Origin: Diphasiastrum complanatum | Taxonomy: Eukaryota; Streptophyta; Lycopodiopsida; Lycopodiales; Lycopodiaceae | Direction of reading: 5' to 3' | Assembly: GCA_029204225.1 (NCBI GenBank) | Contig: MU833287.1 | Location: 1 to 58,465, forward strand | DNA: 58,465 nt | In this document: positions 47,141 to 57,375 of the stretch, piece by piece | How the letters are laid out: every line of letters starts with the position of its first letter | Position numbering within the stretch: position 1 is the stretch's first letter | Made by a program: the position numbers and the translations under genes | Notes under the pieces: model-generated | The model's input: only the letters and a program-made list of their open reading frames with translations | Database searches by the model: none | Told to the model about the DNA's origin: nothing

Positions 47141-48030
47141 GGCTTGTTGCTTGTTCAAGACTGCATTCAAAGCATGAAGACTGAAATTGAAAGACATATA
47201 CGTAGACGACTTGTTTGCGTACATTCAAGAAGTAAGACTGAAACGGAAAGACAGATAAGCGGATGGCTTATTTGCATACTTTCAAGACACAAAGTCTGAA
47301 TTGAAAGAGAGCTAAATAAATGACTTGTTTGTTCACATTCAAGACATAAAGCCTGTATTGAAAGTCAGATAATGGATGGCTTGTTTGCTTAAATTCAAGA
47401 CATGAAGACTGAAACTGAAAGACGAATATATTGATGGCGTGTTCTCTTACGGTCAAGACATGAAGCCTGAATTGAAAGACAAATGAATGGATGACTTGTT
47501 TGCTTACATTCGAGAAATGAAAACTGAAACTGAAAGAAGAATACCTTGTTTGCTTACATTGAAAACCAGAAGACTGGAACTGAAAGGCAAATGAATGGAT
47601 GGTTTCTTTGCTTACACTCAATACAAGAAGACTGAAACTTCAGGGAAAATCAATGAATGGCTTGTTTGCTTGCAGTCAAGACATGAAGCCTCAACTGAAA
47701 GACATATAAATGCATGGCTTGTTTGCTTACATTCAACACAAGAAGACCGAAACTGGAAAGCAAATAAATGGTTTGCTTTGTTCGCTTACAGTCAAGAAAT
47801 GAAGCCTGAAACCGAAAGGCAAATCAAAGGATGGCTTGCTCGGTTACAGTCAAGAAATGAAAGCTGAATTGAAAGGCAAATAAATAAATGGCTTCTCCTG
47901 AATTGAAAAACGAATAAACGGATGGCTCATTTGCTTACATTCAAGACATGAAGACTGAAACTGAAAGACAAATAAATGAATGGCTTGTTTACTTACATTC
48001 AAGGCATTAAGACTGCAATCGAGGACAAAA
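47141..48030. repeat. 57-bp minisatellite at the SQD2 5' end
   Basis: About 15 diverged units of about 57 bases. On the plus strand a unit is like GGCTTGTTTGCTTACATTCA, then AGACATGAAGACTGAAACTG, then AAAGACAAATAAATGGAT. Fifty-seven is divisible by three, so one minus frame stays open for 117 codons (47621-47268) and codes a 19-residue repeat around F-Q-F-Q-S-S-C-L-x-x-K-Q. On the SQD2 sense strand most units contain a TTTCAG acceptor-like and an AATGTAAGC donor-like sequence. It lies just upstream of the first confirmed exon, so it is probably in the first intron or leader. Confidence 0.85.
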
Positions 48031-48554
48031 ATATCTTACGATCAGTACGAGCAAAAGATTTTGAACAGCGGGGGACGAAAAGTTGCACGAGCTAAGAATG
48101 ATGCTGCTGCATTATGCGCAAATGCTCAAAATACATAGGTGGCAGTTTCGTGCAAGTTCGACATCAAAATGTACATTCTCACTTTACGAAACAGGATATA
48201 TATAGAGGATAAAAAATAACAGACTATATGTAATACCAGAACACGGCACAAATAGGAAAATAGCAAGTTTCGCACTGACGTGGGCCCAGATATGCACAGG
48301 ATCTCGTTGAAAGACGTCAAATCGAAAAGCTGGTGCTAAGGAGATGGATAGATCTAATGATGCTTCGCATATGCCTTATTCTGATGCTGCAGCTGCCGAA
48401 TTTGAGAGAAATGATGCTGCTCCTCATACCACCTGGCTATGGTATCAGTATATCATAGAATCACGCACTCACGATCCTTCATTCCTTCCTTCCTCCTGCA
48501 TTATTTCCACTATATGCTCGTCAAATGCTACCACCGCACACACTATCGTTCAAA

Positions 48555-48558
<4 letters not shown>
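48031..48558 (-). promoter_or_regulatory. Probable SQD2 leader and promoter region
   Basis: On the minus strand a GATC|GTAAGA donor-like site is at about 48036. Sequence upstream of it is serine-rich in one frame and A-S-F-L-A-R-A-T-F-R-P-P-like in another, which recalls a transit peptide, but neither frame has a good ATG. Therefore no exon is called. Confidence 0.35.

Positions 48559-48588
<30 letters not shown>
48559..48588. repeat. (CT)n microsatellite
   Basis: CT run of about 30 bases upstream of SQD2, similar in place to the one upstream of the HDA19-like gene. Confidence 0.92.
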
Positions 48589-48591
<3 letters not shown>

Positions 48592-48622
48592 ACCATTTCG
48601 ATAGTTTTCCCTCCCAACCCCG

Positions 48623-48685
48623 AAACCCTAGCTTAGACCCTAACCCTAGCAAAGCCCTAGGTTTGTTACCCTAACCCTAGAAAAG
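48623..48685. promoter_or_regulatory. Cluster of telo-box (AAACCCTA / CCCTAACCCTAG) motifs
   Basis: At least five CCCTA units in about 60 bases, including AAACCCTAG and two CCCTAACCCTAG. Telo-boxes are known elements in plant promoters of housekeeping and translation genes, often near the start site. Alternatively this is a degenerate interstitial telomere repeat. Confidence 0.5.
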
Positions 48686-48689
48686 CCTC

Positions 48690-50090
48690 CATGTACTCAC
48701 ATAATGGTACCTTTGATTAATGCTCAAGGTGGGTGGTAAGAATTTTAAATGTTATGTGGCTTTTTGTGTCACAGCCACTTAGATGCCCTTTGTCCACGTG
48801 GACCAATCAAAACTCACCAAACTTTTGGGTCTCCATCACTACCTAAATTGTCTCTCTCTCTTTTCTTGATCTCTTGAGTTCCAATGAGCCTAAGCGAAGT
48901 GGCACTATATGCTTGTGTGGCATATTTGAGGATTGTACTCTTTCCAATGGTTGATCTCGAAACACATGGCAAAAGCTGCACGTTCATGACCATATCCGTT
49001 GGTATTGAGTTTTTACATCATCACGTGACATTAACATACAAACATAGTTTATTCTCTCTCGTAATTGACATTGAATAGCTAATGTGCACACTTTCATTCG
49101 TTGAGAGCAGGGCTGTGGGAGTTGTCTTGCTCTCACTACTCTCATGACTCTTGCCTGCTATAGGTAGGAGCCCTCCGCCCAACGAATTCGTAGTATGTTT
49201 ACAACTTGGGCAATGGGGATTAATGGCATGACAAATTTTACGCTCGTTCACTTGGATTTGTGACACTTGGCACAAGTGTCATTCAATTATCTTTGAAGGT
49301 TGATTTCGGGAATGTGGCAAAATCCGAATGGTTTATACAAAATCGAATGACAGAGGGACTTAAATCATATCGTGACAAAGGCTTTCATGGCAAAACCTTA
49401 TGACAAATTTTCACATGAAGACCCATGCGCTTTGTGGCATAAACCCCTCCATGGCAAAATGAGCTTTTTGGCATAAAGGCCTTCTTCATGGCAAAATGAA
49501 CAAAATATTTCAATGACTTTCATTCCAAGTAAAGGCACGCAATTGGGCTATCTTCCCACACATGGTATCGTGCTTGAGTTGTGGACACACCCACCCAGGT
49601 TTAGAGATCCCAATGAGTTGATAATTTCATAAAGGAATCCATTGGGCTTCGTGACTTTCTGGGCCCTACATGACAGTAGGGCCCAAGAGGGCGTACATCA
49701 TTCACTTCATGGTCCGTGTTTTACTTTTGCCGCAATAGCCTTGAGCTATTGTGATGATTTTATTTTAATTTCATTTTTGACCATACACAAAAAAAAGTTA
49801 CTCATGATTTTTCAAATCATCTTATTTTACATATACTTTTATGGGTTCAGGGTTTAAGGTTCACAACAAAAGCTCATGGACAATTGTCAAGCCCTTAATA
49901 TTACAATAGCAAAAAATATTTCAATGAATTTTATTGTGGGTGTGGGTTAAGGTACTTTATTCAATTGGACTTGTGTCTTTTTAGGGCCTACATGAGGGGA
50001 TGGCCCAAACGGACATAAAGCCCACTTCATGGCTCACTTTTTAGCTTTGCTAGAATATTGTGGCCGCCTTTTTTCCCATACAAGAGCCTT
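48690..50090. other. Non-genic DNA with a diverged direct repeat
   Basis: 49503-49720 and 49905-50035 share AATATTTCAATGA, CAATTGG, GGGCCCTACATGA/GGGCCTACATGAG, GGCCCAA and CACTTCATGG in order. TGGCATAAA/CATGGCAAAA phrases repeat at 49385-49500. No protein motif. Confidence 0.5.
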
Positions 50091-50094
50091 ACAC

Positions 50095-50660
50095 CTTGAA
50101 TTTAACGCATGAGAGCAAAAATAGGGCAACTACGGATGATAAAACCTTGCCAGTTTTTAATACTCCAATCATCGTAATTGAGGTTGGTAAGATTTTGGCA
50201 CTTGGTGCGGTTGCCACCTTCAGCTTCTAGACCAATTTAGCATTAATAAAATTGTGACTTGAACCATCATCAAAGAGGATGTTCACAACTTGGTTGCCTA
50301 TGAAACCATTTATGCAAATGGGACCATGAGGTCCAAAAACAACTGTATTGAAACAACAATCACTACAAATCTCGTCATTCAAATTGATACATCAACACAA
50401 GAAATGGTAGAATTATTTGGTGCTTTAAAGGAACAGCCACCCTTCTTGCATTTCTTTGGGAAATCTTTGGATAATTTATCCTTTTTTCATATAAGAGAAA
50501 CATAATCCGTCGCTTTTGGCTTTGTCATCTTCAAAAAGGTCTCCGAATAGGGCTTTTCCTTGGATTCAAATTTTTGGGCCTCGTACTCTTTGCGAGCTAC
50601 AACATGTATGTCATCAAACATCTTGCACCACATCCTCTAAAGTTATTGTGACAAATCTCC
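50095..50660 (-). pseudogene. Gypsy-type zinc-knuckle and protease relic
   Basis: The minus strand reads C-F-S-Y-M-K-K-G near 50503-50480, with a stop where the knuckle histidine is expected, and F-P-K nearby. In the next part come G-N-Q-V-V-N-I-L-F-D-D-G-S-S-H-N-F-I-N-A (about 50297-50240), the retropepsin active site (D-S-G-A-T-H-N-F in typical gypsy), here D-D-G-S-S. Stops follow. This is a different family from the protease at 50.66-51.29 kb. Confidence 0.7.
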
Positions 50661-50662
50661 AA

Positions 50663-51286
50663 CTAGCAGTCTTTGGGCAAGCCCAAAATAAAATGCAGCT
50701 TTAGAAGCACAAGTTCCATCTTTTGGCAAATCAAAATACTATTTTCTAGTTTACGATTTTCAAAAATGATTTTTTCGATACCCCAGCTATGAATTACTTG
50801 TGCAACTCGTAACCATGGGCGTCCTAATAGGACTCGACAGACATTTGGTGCTTCAGGTAAGTCCATTACTACGAACGTAATGACGAACTGTACTCCGACA
50901 ATTCTGACAGGTATATCTTCAACCATTCCTCGCGGGCGATCAGCCAGCTTAATGGCAAAGGTCGCAAGCTTTATCTTTGTAAGGCCCCATTTTGCACATA
51001 GCTTTGTAGAAATCAGGTTAACTCCCGAACCGCCATTTATCACAGCTGCTTCGTTAGAAAATTGTTTGTGTTGTATCGACATGGTGATACTTTTTTGCTC
51101 ACTTTCCCAAGCTGCTCCGACATGGAGTACTTCATTAGATTTTTCAAATCTAGCACAAAAAAGTGGCCCTTGATGGACTTCTGGTTCAGCTTGAGTTAAC
51201 TTTTGCGCTAACACTTCTTTTGCTTTTGGCACCAACTTCAGGACTTTTCCCAACGAAATATTGATCTTACTAGACAAAATACTCAT
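50663..51286 (-). pseudogene. Retropepsin-like protease of a gypsy-type element, active Asp lost
   Basis: 207 open codons. P-L-F-C-A-R-F-E-K-S and W-E-S-E-Q-K-S-I-T lead to A-A-V-I-N-G-G-S-G-V-N-L-I, the retropepsin active-site loop with Asp replaced by Asn. The closing V-L-L-G-R-P-W-L-R-V-A-Q motif (L-G-R-x-W) is intact. A related fragment is on the plus strand at 52594-52871. Retropepsins cut the gag-pol polyprotein; this copy cannot. Its long open frame is unusual among the relics here and leaves a small chance of a domesticated non-catalytic protein, but there is no start context or intron evidence. Confidence 0.75.
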
Positions 51287-51299
51287 GAACAGTTATGTT

Positions 51300-52454
51300 T
51301 GCGGTGCTTCCGGTTCAGTCATCTTGAAGGGTTCTTCATGATGATGCAACTGAGCATTCATATTTATATGTGGATTATTCGTTGGTTGCATTGGTGAAGA
51401 ATGAACTTCGGTTGTTGCTCTAGCAGCTTCAAGCTTCTCTTCTTCTTGCAAATGTTTAATCCACTACCTCATATCCTAATATCTTCTTTTTTATGCATGA
51501 AGATTTGGATATACTCTAGATGTTGTTATTATATCATTTAATGGTATAGAATCAGCACGTACTAGTACTGCTACAGGTTCTTTCTGCTTCTGTGCTCTGG
51601 TAACCACCATCAAGAGTACACTTGGTTCATTCTAAGTTGCTTTGCTTGACATTATCTATTATCAGACTATTGGCATTCCATCGCTGGAAAAGCAGCGATG
51701 GTGCACCTCAAATAGTCTTGTGCAAATGTAGCATCTCATAACCAGAACATAAAGTAGAAGTAGGCGGCCTTCATTTTTCTTTGGGGGCGCATTTGTTCTT
51801 GGCGTTTTTTCGATTTTTCAAAGGGCGCACGCCTACGGCTCATTTTTTTGGGTTTTTCATCTGTTGGGTAGCTACTTAGCCCGCACATTTCCTTAACTGC
51901 CTGTAAATTGCCCAAACTTTGCCGTTAGGGTTAATGTGATTCCTTGACACTGAATCCATATTTTTTGGTCCCGTTTTTACCCGAAATTTTCTTTCTCAGT
52001 TTTTTCTTTTGTGGTTGACTTTTTCGGCATTTTATGACTAGGGCTCCCACGACAAAACGGTTTCCCTGAAAAAATACACTGAATTATCATTTATTAGTAA
52101 AAAATGGACTTAGTACATGGCAAGATTTTAGCACGATCATACCGGCTATTTTTTACAACTAGCCATTTTTTTTCGCAAAGTTGTGGCCATTTCTAAGGCC
52201 GCAAAATTTGCTCTAACCTCATTTAGGGTAGGCTAGGACCCAGTTCTAGGTGAACCGACACTTTTGGCTCGGTCTTACAAAATTTGACCATACAAAATAT
52301 TTTTCTGACGGTTCTTAAAACCGTTACGAAAGTCTATTCTTTACAGTGACATGCCGATTTTTTCCAGTTTTGTGAATTTAAACTTCAATATTAGTCCGAT
52401 TTTTTGTGCGGAAATATCAGCTAACATTTGGCTACGAAATCACTTTAGCATTGA
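51300..52454. other. Retroelement debris and non-genic DNA
   Basis: On the minus strand 51300-51480 continues upstream of the protease frame with E-E-P-F-K-M-T-E-P-E-A-like hydrophilic sequence (gag end) and stops. 51660-52450 has no motif; TTTTTCGG-like phrases recur. Confidence 0.4.
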
Positions 52455-52555
52455 AGATTTCAAAGTTGGTTGCTAAAAGATTGAACATGACTTCTGTCAT
52501 TATGCTTTGTTCAATATTGATAGGCGTAGTCATGCATTAGAAAAGAAGTCTAATT
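52455..52555 (+). repeat. LTR fragment of the second copia family
   Basis: TTCAAAGTTGGTTGCTAAAAGATTGAAC and GCTTTGTTCAATATTGATAGGCGTAGTCATGCATTAGAA correspond, in reverse complement and with scattered changes, to about 35826-35908 in the 5' LTR of the 31-37 kb element. The fragment ends just before the expected LTR end. Confidence 0.75.
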
Positions 52556-52593
52556 TATGCTGCACTCAATAGTCGCTCAAAGTCTTCGACCTG

Positions 52594-52871
52594 TTGAACC
52601 GACTCATTTTACCTCCCTCTTTCCAACAGAATGAACATATCCATGGAAGAATTCATGCGGTTCGCACCACAAGCAAAGAGCATTATGGCAGAAGGATAAA
52701 TTTGGAACCAGAAACAGTAGCAAGAGAACCCTTGTATTGCGCCGGGTACAAGGAAACCAATAACGTCATCAACATTGGAACAACGTGGGAGAGTGAACAA
52801 CACAACATCACCCTGCCAATTAAGCATAAGCGATACAAGGACGAAGTGGCAGTGGTAGCCGGAGGATCAAG
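52594..52871 (+). pseudogene. Retropepsin fragment, paralogue of 50.66-51.29 kb
   Basis: Plus frame has P-L-Y-C-A-G-Y-K-E-T-N-N-V and T-T-W-E-S-E-Q-H-N-I-T, then E-V-A-V-V-A-G-G-S-R. This lines up with the oppositely oriented 50.66-51.29 kb protein (P-L-F-C-A-R..., A-A-W-E-S-E-Q...). Here the active Asp position is Ala. Homology stops at 52873, where TGTTGGGGGTATTCCCAACA begins. Confidence 0.75.
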
Positions 52872-52873
52872 GC

Positions 52874-53874
52874 TGTTGGGGGTATTCCCAACAAAGTGTA
52901 AATAAATAAATTCGACTAATAAAATGTGTTGCAAGGGCATGGCATCCTCCATGTATAAGCCCATGGCCCAATGAGCACGCAAGTTAAGTTGTAAATAAAA
53001 TAATAGACTTGGGCCCTTTGTAATTAAAATAAAACTTGAGGCCCAAAGTCAATTTTAAACTTAGAGTTTACTTTTTAGAGTTGGGTCCAATTTTGGACTC
53101 AAATGAACCTTGTGATTTTCAATGTACTTTTTGTGAACCCTTGGATCAAGTTGGGTCCAAGATGAATGGATAAGATCAATGTGAATATTAGCCAATAGGA
53201 TTGAGGGGCAAGGGCCTTCCCCATTTTATAAAAAGGCATCATTTGTACACTATTTGGATGCTTAATAGAGAGGAGGAGACTCTATCATTTTGAGAGCTCA
53301 AGCATCCTCATTTGCTAATCACTCTTGCTTATGCTCTCAATCCTTCCATTAAGAACTCTCATAGACCCTCTCAATCGATTCAAAATGATAATTTCAATCA
53401 GTGATGAAGCTTGTGAGAGTTAGTTTTGAGATTTGGTGAAAATCAAGCCAAAAAAGTGGTTTTGAACCCTCGCAAACAGTGAAATTATCACTTCTTGTGA
53501 GAGTTAACTCTCGCAGAGAAATTCTGTAGTCAGATATGACCCAGATCCAGCTACTGTGAGCTTTGCGAGAGTTACTTCCCAAATATCTGAGAGATATCAT
53601 GTTTTTTATCTGTAAAAATAGCTAAAGAACCCTCGCACAGCCAACTCTCGCACAAGAGAACCCTCGCAGACCAGATCACTGGAAAGATCTGCATCAGATC
53701 TAGCTACTGTCAAAATCTCAGGTCAATCAGTGCAAGGAGTAAAAAGTTATCAAGGAAAAACCACCGCAAAAGGCCTAAAATTCACTTCTGGCCGATCAGA
53801 TCGATAGATCCTTGAGATCCAAACTGCATCCTACTATATAAGCAAGATCGAATCACTTTGGAACCCACCATCGG
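52874..53874 (+). repeat. Possible 5' LTR and leader of a gypsy-type element
   Basis: TGTTGGGGG...CCCAACA at 52874 has the look of an LTR start (TG plus a short inverted repeat) and interrupts the protease fragment. A gag of the same orientation follows at 53875. CTCGCA/CTCTCGCA phrases repeat at 53470-53670. The LTR end and a primer site were not found, so borders are open. Confidence 0.4.
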
Positions 53875-55024
53875 ATGAATCTGAAATCGGGACGATCAAT
53901 AGCATGAAGGATAGCAAATCAGGCACCAGACCTTCCCAGATTAGCAATTGTGCAACAAGAGGCAGAACCGGAACCAACACCAATGGATCCAATGGGCCAA
54001 CCCATACCTGTCGCTCCCTTGCAAGCAGTCCAGAGAGCACCATGGATGGAAATACCAAAATACGATGGATCATCAAATCCCATCCGATTCCTGAGATCTA
54101 CGAGCAAGCTTGCGAAATCTACGGCGAACGGACACCTGCGGAGAAGCTGATGTTGTTTCCCATGTCCCTATTGACAGTGGCTCAGGATTGGTTTTTCAAC
54201 CTATCAGAGGAAGAAAAATCTACCTGGGAAGTGGTTAAAGCAGCTCTCATTACGCGCTTTAAGCCAAAAAAAGTTCCTGGAAGACCCGTTTCTCTTGCTT
54301 AGCAAAGTCAAGGTGGGAAAACGAGAAAGGGTCAAGGACTATATTGAACGGGTCAAACACTTACGCCCTAACTCTCGATCATGCGGTGATCATGTGGTTC
54401 CTAGCCAAACTACCACGAAGCATCAGAAGAGAACTGAAACGACGGGAGCAGTATGCTACTCTGCAAGAAGCTATGGAAGATGCCATCAGGGAAGAGGATG
54501 AGGGATTTGACGACGAATATCCATCCACCCACACTCCTACTCCCTTGATCGCATCATCATCATCAAACGCATCCGCTCTGTCTACAAAACTATTGTTGGA
54601 GCGAATGACAAAATTACACAAACAACAGATGGAGCAACTTACGACGCAGTTTGACCAGAAACTGAAGGCCTTACAAGGAGCTGTAGCAGTAACGCCACAT
54701 CAACCGGAACCAAACCAACTACAGTATCCTCGACGGGAGAATGTATGGTGTTCAGTGTGCACGCAAAATCATACAGCAAATGAGTGTCCAATCCTAAAGC
54801 AAAATCTGAGACTGACACACAGATTCTGCCATATGTGCAATGCAACATCGCACGATACAGCATTTTGCCCGTTTAACCCTCGGATTGTTCAATAGAAGAG
54901 AAGTCCTTATCAGACTTCTTATCCTTACCATCAAGGGGCACCCAATGCGGCACCAAGGTACGGTGCACCGAATCAACAACAGCGTATGGCCTTACCTGCA
55001 CCACCAGTGTTACGAGCTTCATAA
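53875..55024 (+). pseudogene. Gypsy-type gag with two zinc knuckles
   Basis: Starts M-N-L-K-S-G, a stop follows, then W-M-E-I-P-K-Y-D-G-S-S-N-P-I-R-F. After a frame change comes I-Y-E-Q-A-C-E-I-Y-G-E-R-T and A-Q-D-W-F-F-N-L, the retrotransposon-gag domain. The frame 54344-54895 has K-L-P-R-S-I-R-R-E-L-K-R and a coiled-coil, Gln-rich part. Knuckles are C-S-V-C-T-Q-N-H-T-A-N-E-C (one residue short, C-x2-C-x3-H-x4-C) and C-H-M-C-N-A-T-S-H-D-T-A-F-C. An in-frame TAG at 54893 is followed by 42 more codons of P/Q/Y-rich tail in the same frame. Three or more disruptions. No protease follows. Confidence 0.85.
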
Positions 55025-55221
55025 ACTCTTTGCATGTGTTTCATTTGCTAGTAGCGCAATTTTTGCATGTGGCTAATGGGTGTTTTGTGGCAGATATGTA
55101 TGTACGATATTAAGTGATGGATGGACAGACATTCGTCGGCGATCCGTCATCAATATCTTGGTTTCTTGCCCGCTTGGCATAGTCTTCCTGCATGGCGTGG
55201 ATGCCACTCGAGGTGGTGGAG
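55025..55221 (+). other. Short stretch between gag relic and next LTR
   Basis: No motif. GTGTTACGAGCT occurs at 55005 and again at the start of the LTR (55221), perhaps by chance. Confidence 0.35.
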
Positions 55222-55579
55222 TGTTACGAGCTCGTAACCAGTGCCGAACCCTAGGGAACACAGATAGGTCAGATACCATAGTCAGGGTCGTGTCCAGTGT
55301 ACGTGACCAACAGGGCAAGACAGTGTGAGTAGTGTGTCCCAGCACGGTCCATAGCCATGGCGGGCCTAACACAGCCTAGGGACCCTGTCAGCAGGATAGG
55401 GCCCCCAGTTGGGTCCCGACGTGCAGTCGGCCACGTCAGTGCCACGTGGCCGACACTTGGCAGTAGCATGCTACCAGTCCTCACACTGGGCTAGGAGGGG
55501 CTTACTCTATATCAGGGAGTAGGCAAGGTTGGGTGGATCAGTTAGTGTTTGCCCTACTGTGGTGTTAGGATCTATTACA
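55222..55579 (+). repeat. 5' LTR of a Ty3-gypsy element (358 bp)
   Basis: Runs from TGTTACGAGCTCGTAAC to ...GGATCTATTACA (TG...CA), followed after one base by a primer-binding site. The rest of the element extends beyond the window, so the second LTR cannot be checked. Confidence 0.65.
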
Positions 55580-55580
55580 C

Positions 55581-55593
55581 TGGTATCAGAACC
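55581..55593 (+). other. Primer-binding site (initiator Met tRNA-like)
   Basis: TGGTATCAGAACC, one base after the LTR end; one mismatch to the standard TGGTATCAGAGCC. Confidence 0.8.
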
Positions 55594-56289
55594 ATCTCCA
55601 TCCTAGGGAGTTCAGGACAGCAGTAGAGAAAGCTATCAGAAGATAGGAAAGATTTCTCAGATTCTCAGGAAAGAATTGAGGAGGAAAATCGCTATAGGAA
55701 CAGCTTTCAAATCCTTGAAATTTGCTGGGAATTTACAGTTGTTTGAGGCACAATCCCTTGTAGAAGCTCAGCGCTGAAAAATCAGGGATTTACCCTTGAT
55801 TTTTATGTATCAGTTGTGGATTTTTGAGCACATTTTAAATAGAAAATGTGGAGCAGGTCCAGCGCTGCCAAATTGGGTGGAAACTTCGAATTTGGAGTGA
55901 AATTTTCTGGAATTTGGAGCGGATCTGAGACAGAATCGTGGGTGCAGGTCCAGCGCTGAAGGTCTTTGGCAGGAACCACAAGTTTGCAACTGTTTTGGGT
56001 CCTAAAACGGGAATTTTGGAGCAAAAAGTATATACCTCAGACAGCGAGGGAAGGGGCCAAGACGATCAGAAGTTTGTTTCTTTTTCTTGGTACCTTGATC
56101 TTTGATTTTTCCGGACAGCAGATCTGAAAGCAGTGGAGGAAGAGCTGAAAGGGCTTTTCTTGATTCTCTCAGTGGAAGTACAGTTCTCAGAAAGAGCTAA
56201 GTTTTCTTTCCCTCCTTGTACAGTTGTAAATTAGTCTTTTAGACTTTTTTTCCTTCAGAAGTTAAGGTAGCTCTCTTTCAGTTCCGAAG
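55594..56289 (+). other. Leader of the Ty3-gypsy element
   Basis: About 700 bases of untranslated leader. CAGGTCCAGCGCTG occurs at 55854 and 55944 and a related AGCTCAGCGCTGAAAAA at 55766. TTTTTCTTTCCTTC-rich sequence precedes the gag start. Confidence 0.6.
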
Positions 56290-57375
56290 ATGACCACTCC
56301 TCAGGGACCTGATCAACCCCCGGAGAGAGGCTTCGACGAACTTGAAACAGAAGCCTTGGCTTATTAAAAAGGGAAGGAACCCATGGAAGTGGAAGAACAG
56401 GAACAGTTCGCCGAAGAACTCGACGAACTGGTTACCAAGGAGCAGTTCCTCCAATTGGTAACAGAAGTGGATGAACTGAAGTTGGCATTAGCCAATTTCA
56501 AGTCCAGTGTGGACGACTCGTTCGCTGAACTCAAAAACTTGTTTTTGAGTTTCGCGAAAGGAAGCCTTCCCTCCACTTCTCAGTTATCCCCTTCTCCACT
56601 TCCATCAGTTTCGGGTGAGACTTTACGGTCTCACCCCAGTGTTTTTAAAGATTTAAAGCCTCCTACTTTTAATGGGGAAGAGAAGGATAGAAATGCAGAT
56701 ATTCTACAAACCTTCCTCAGCAAATGGAAGAACATTCATGCTCTTAAACAGACCCCTGACCATTTGCAAGCAATTGAGGCCAGTCTTTCTTTAGGGCCTA
56801 TGGCCTATAAGTGGTGGTTAAATCTCCAGGAGACTGGGCAGACTCCCCGGTCATGGAAAGCTTTTGAAGAAGCTTTCCTAAGAGAATTTCTACCAGAGAA
56901 TGAACTTGATAGAGCCTGGGAAGCCTGGGAAAGAACAGTAATGGACAAGTCCCTCATCCCATATATCTCGCAGTATCGAGAAGCAATTTTAAAGATTAAA
57001 AATATGGATGACTATCAAAAAATCAGGGGATTTGTCCGTGGCCTCAAAGATGAATATAAAGTAGAGGTTCAGAGAAACTCGCCTACTACCCTTGAGCAAG
57101 CTCTCAGTAATTGCTCAAATCTATGATGATTCAGTGGGTAGGAAGAGAGCGAGACAGCAACCACTTTCTGAGCAGCTTCCTCAGAAAGACTTTCAATTTA
57201 AAAAGAAAATTTTAAAAAGAAAGAAAGAAGATAAATTTAAAGGTGAAGCTCCTCAGAAATGCCCTTCACTCATACAGCCCTTAAAACCAGATGATTTTGA
57301 GAAAGCCAAACAAGAACGTTTGTGCTTTGTGTGTATGGGCAAGGGACACACAGTCAGACAGTGTCCCAAGGGGCC
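56290..57375 (+). pseudogene. Ty3-gypsy gag
   Basis: ATG at 56290 gives M-T-T-P-Q-G-P-D-Q, then an in-frame TAA at 56365. The frame reopens (M-E-V-E-E-Q-E-Q at 56383) with a Glu-rich helix and the gag domain (K-D-L-K-P-P-T-F-N-G-E, A-Y-K-W-W-L-N-L-Q, F-L-R-E-F-L-P-E-N). One extra A near 57110 shifts the frame; the correct reading continues I-A-Q-I-Y-D-D-S-V-G-R-K-R. The knuckle C-F-V-C-M-G-K-G-H-T-V-R-Q-C (C-x2-C-x4-H-x4-C) is at about 57323-57364. Only two small lesions, so this is a fairly young copy. Confidence 0.88.

Noticed and set aside
47268-47621. 117-codon minus frame as an independent gene
   Set aside because: It is the in-frame translation of the 57-bp minisatellite with no good start. 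Kept as a finding about the repeat, not as a gene.
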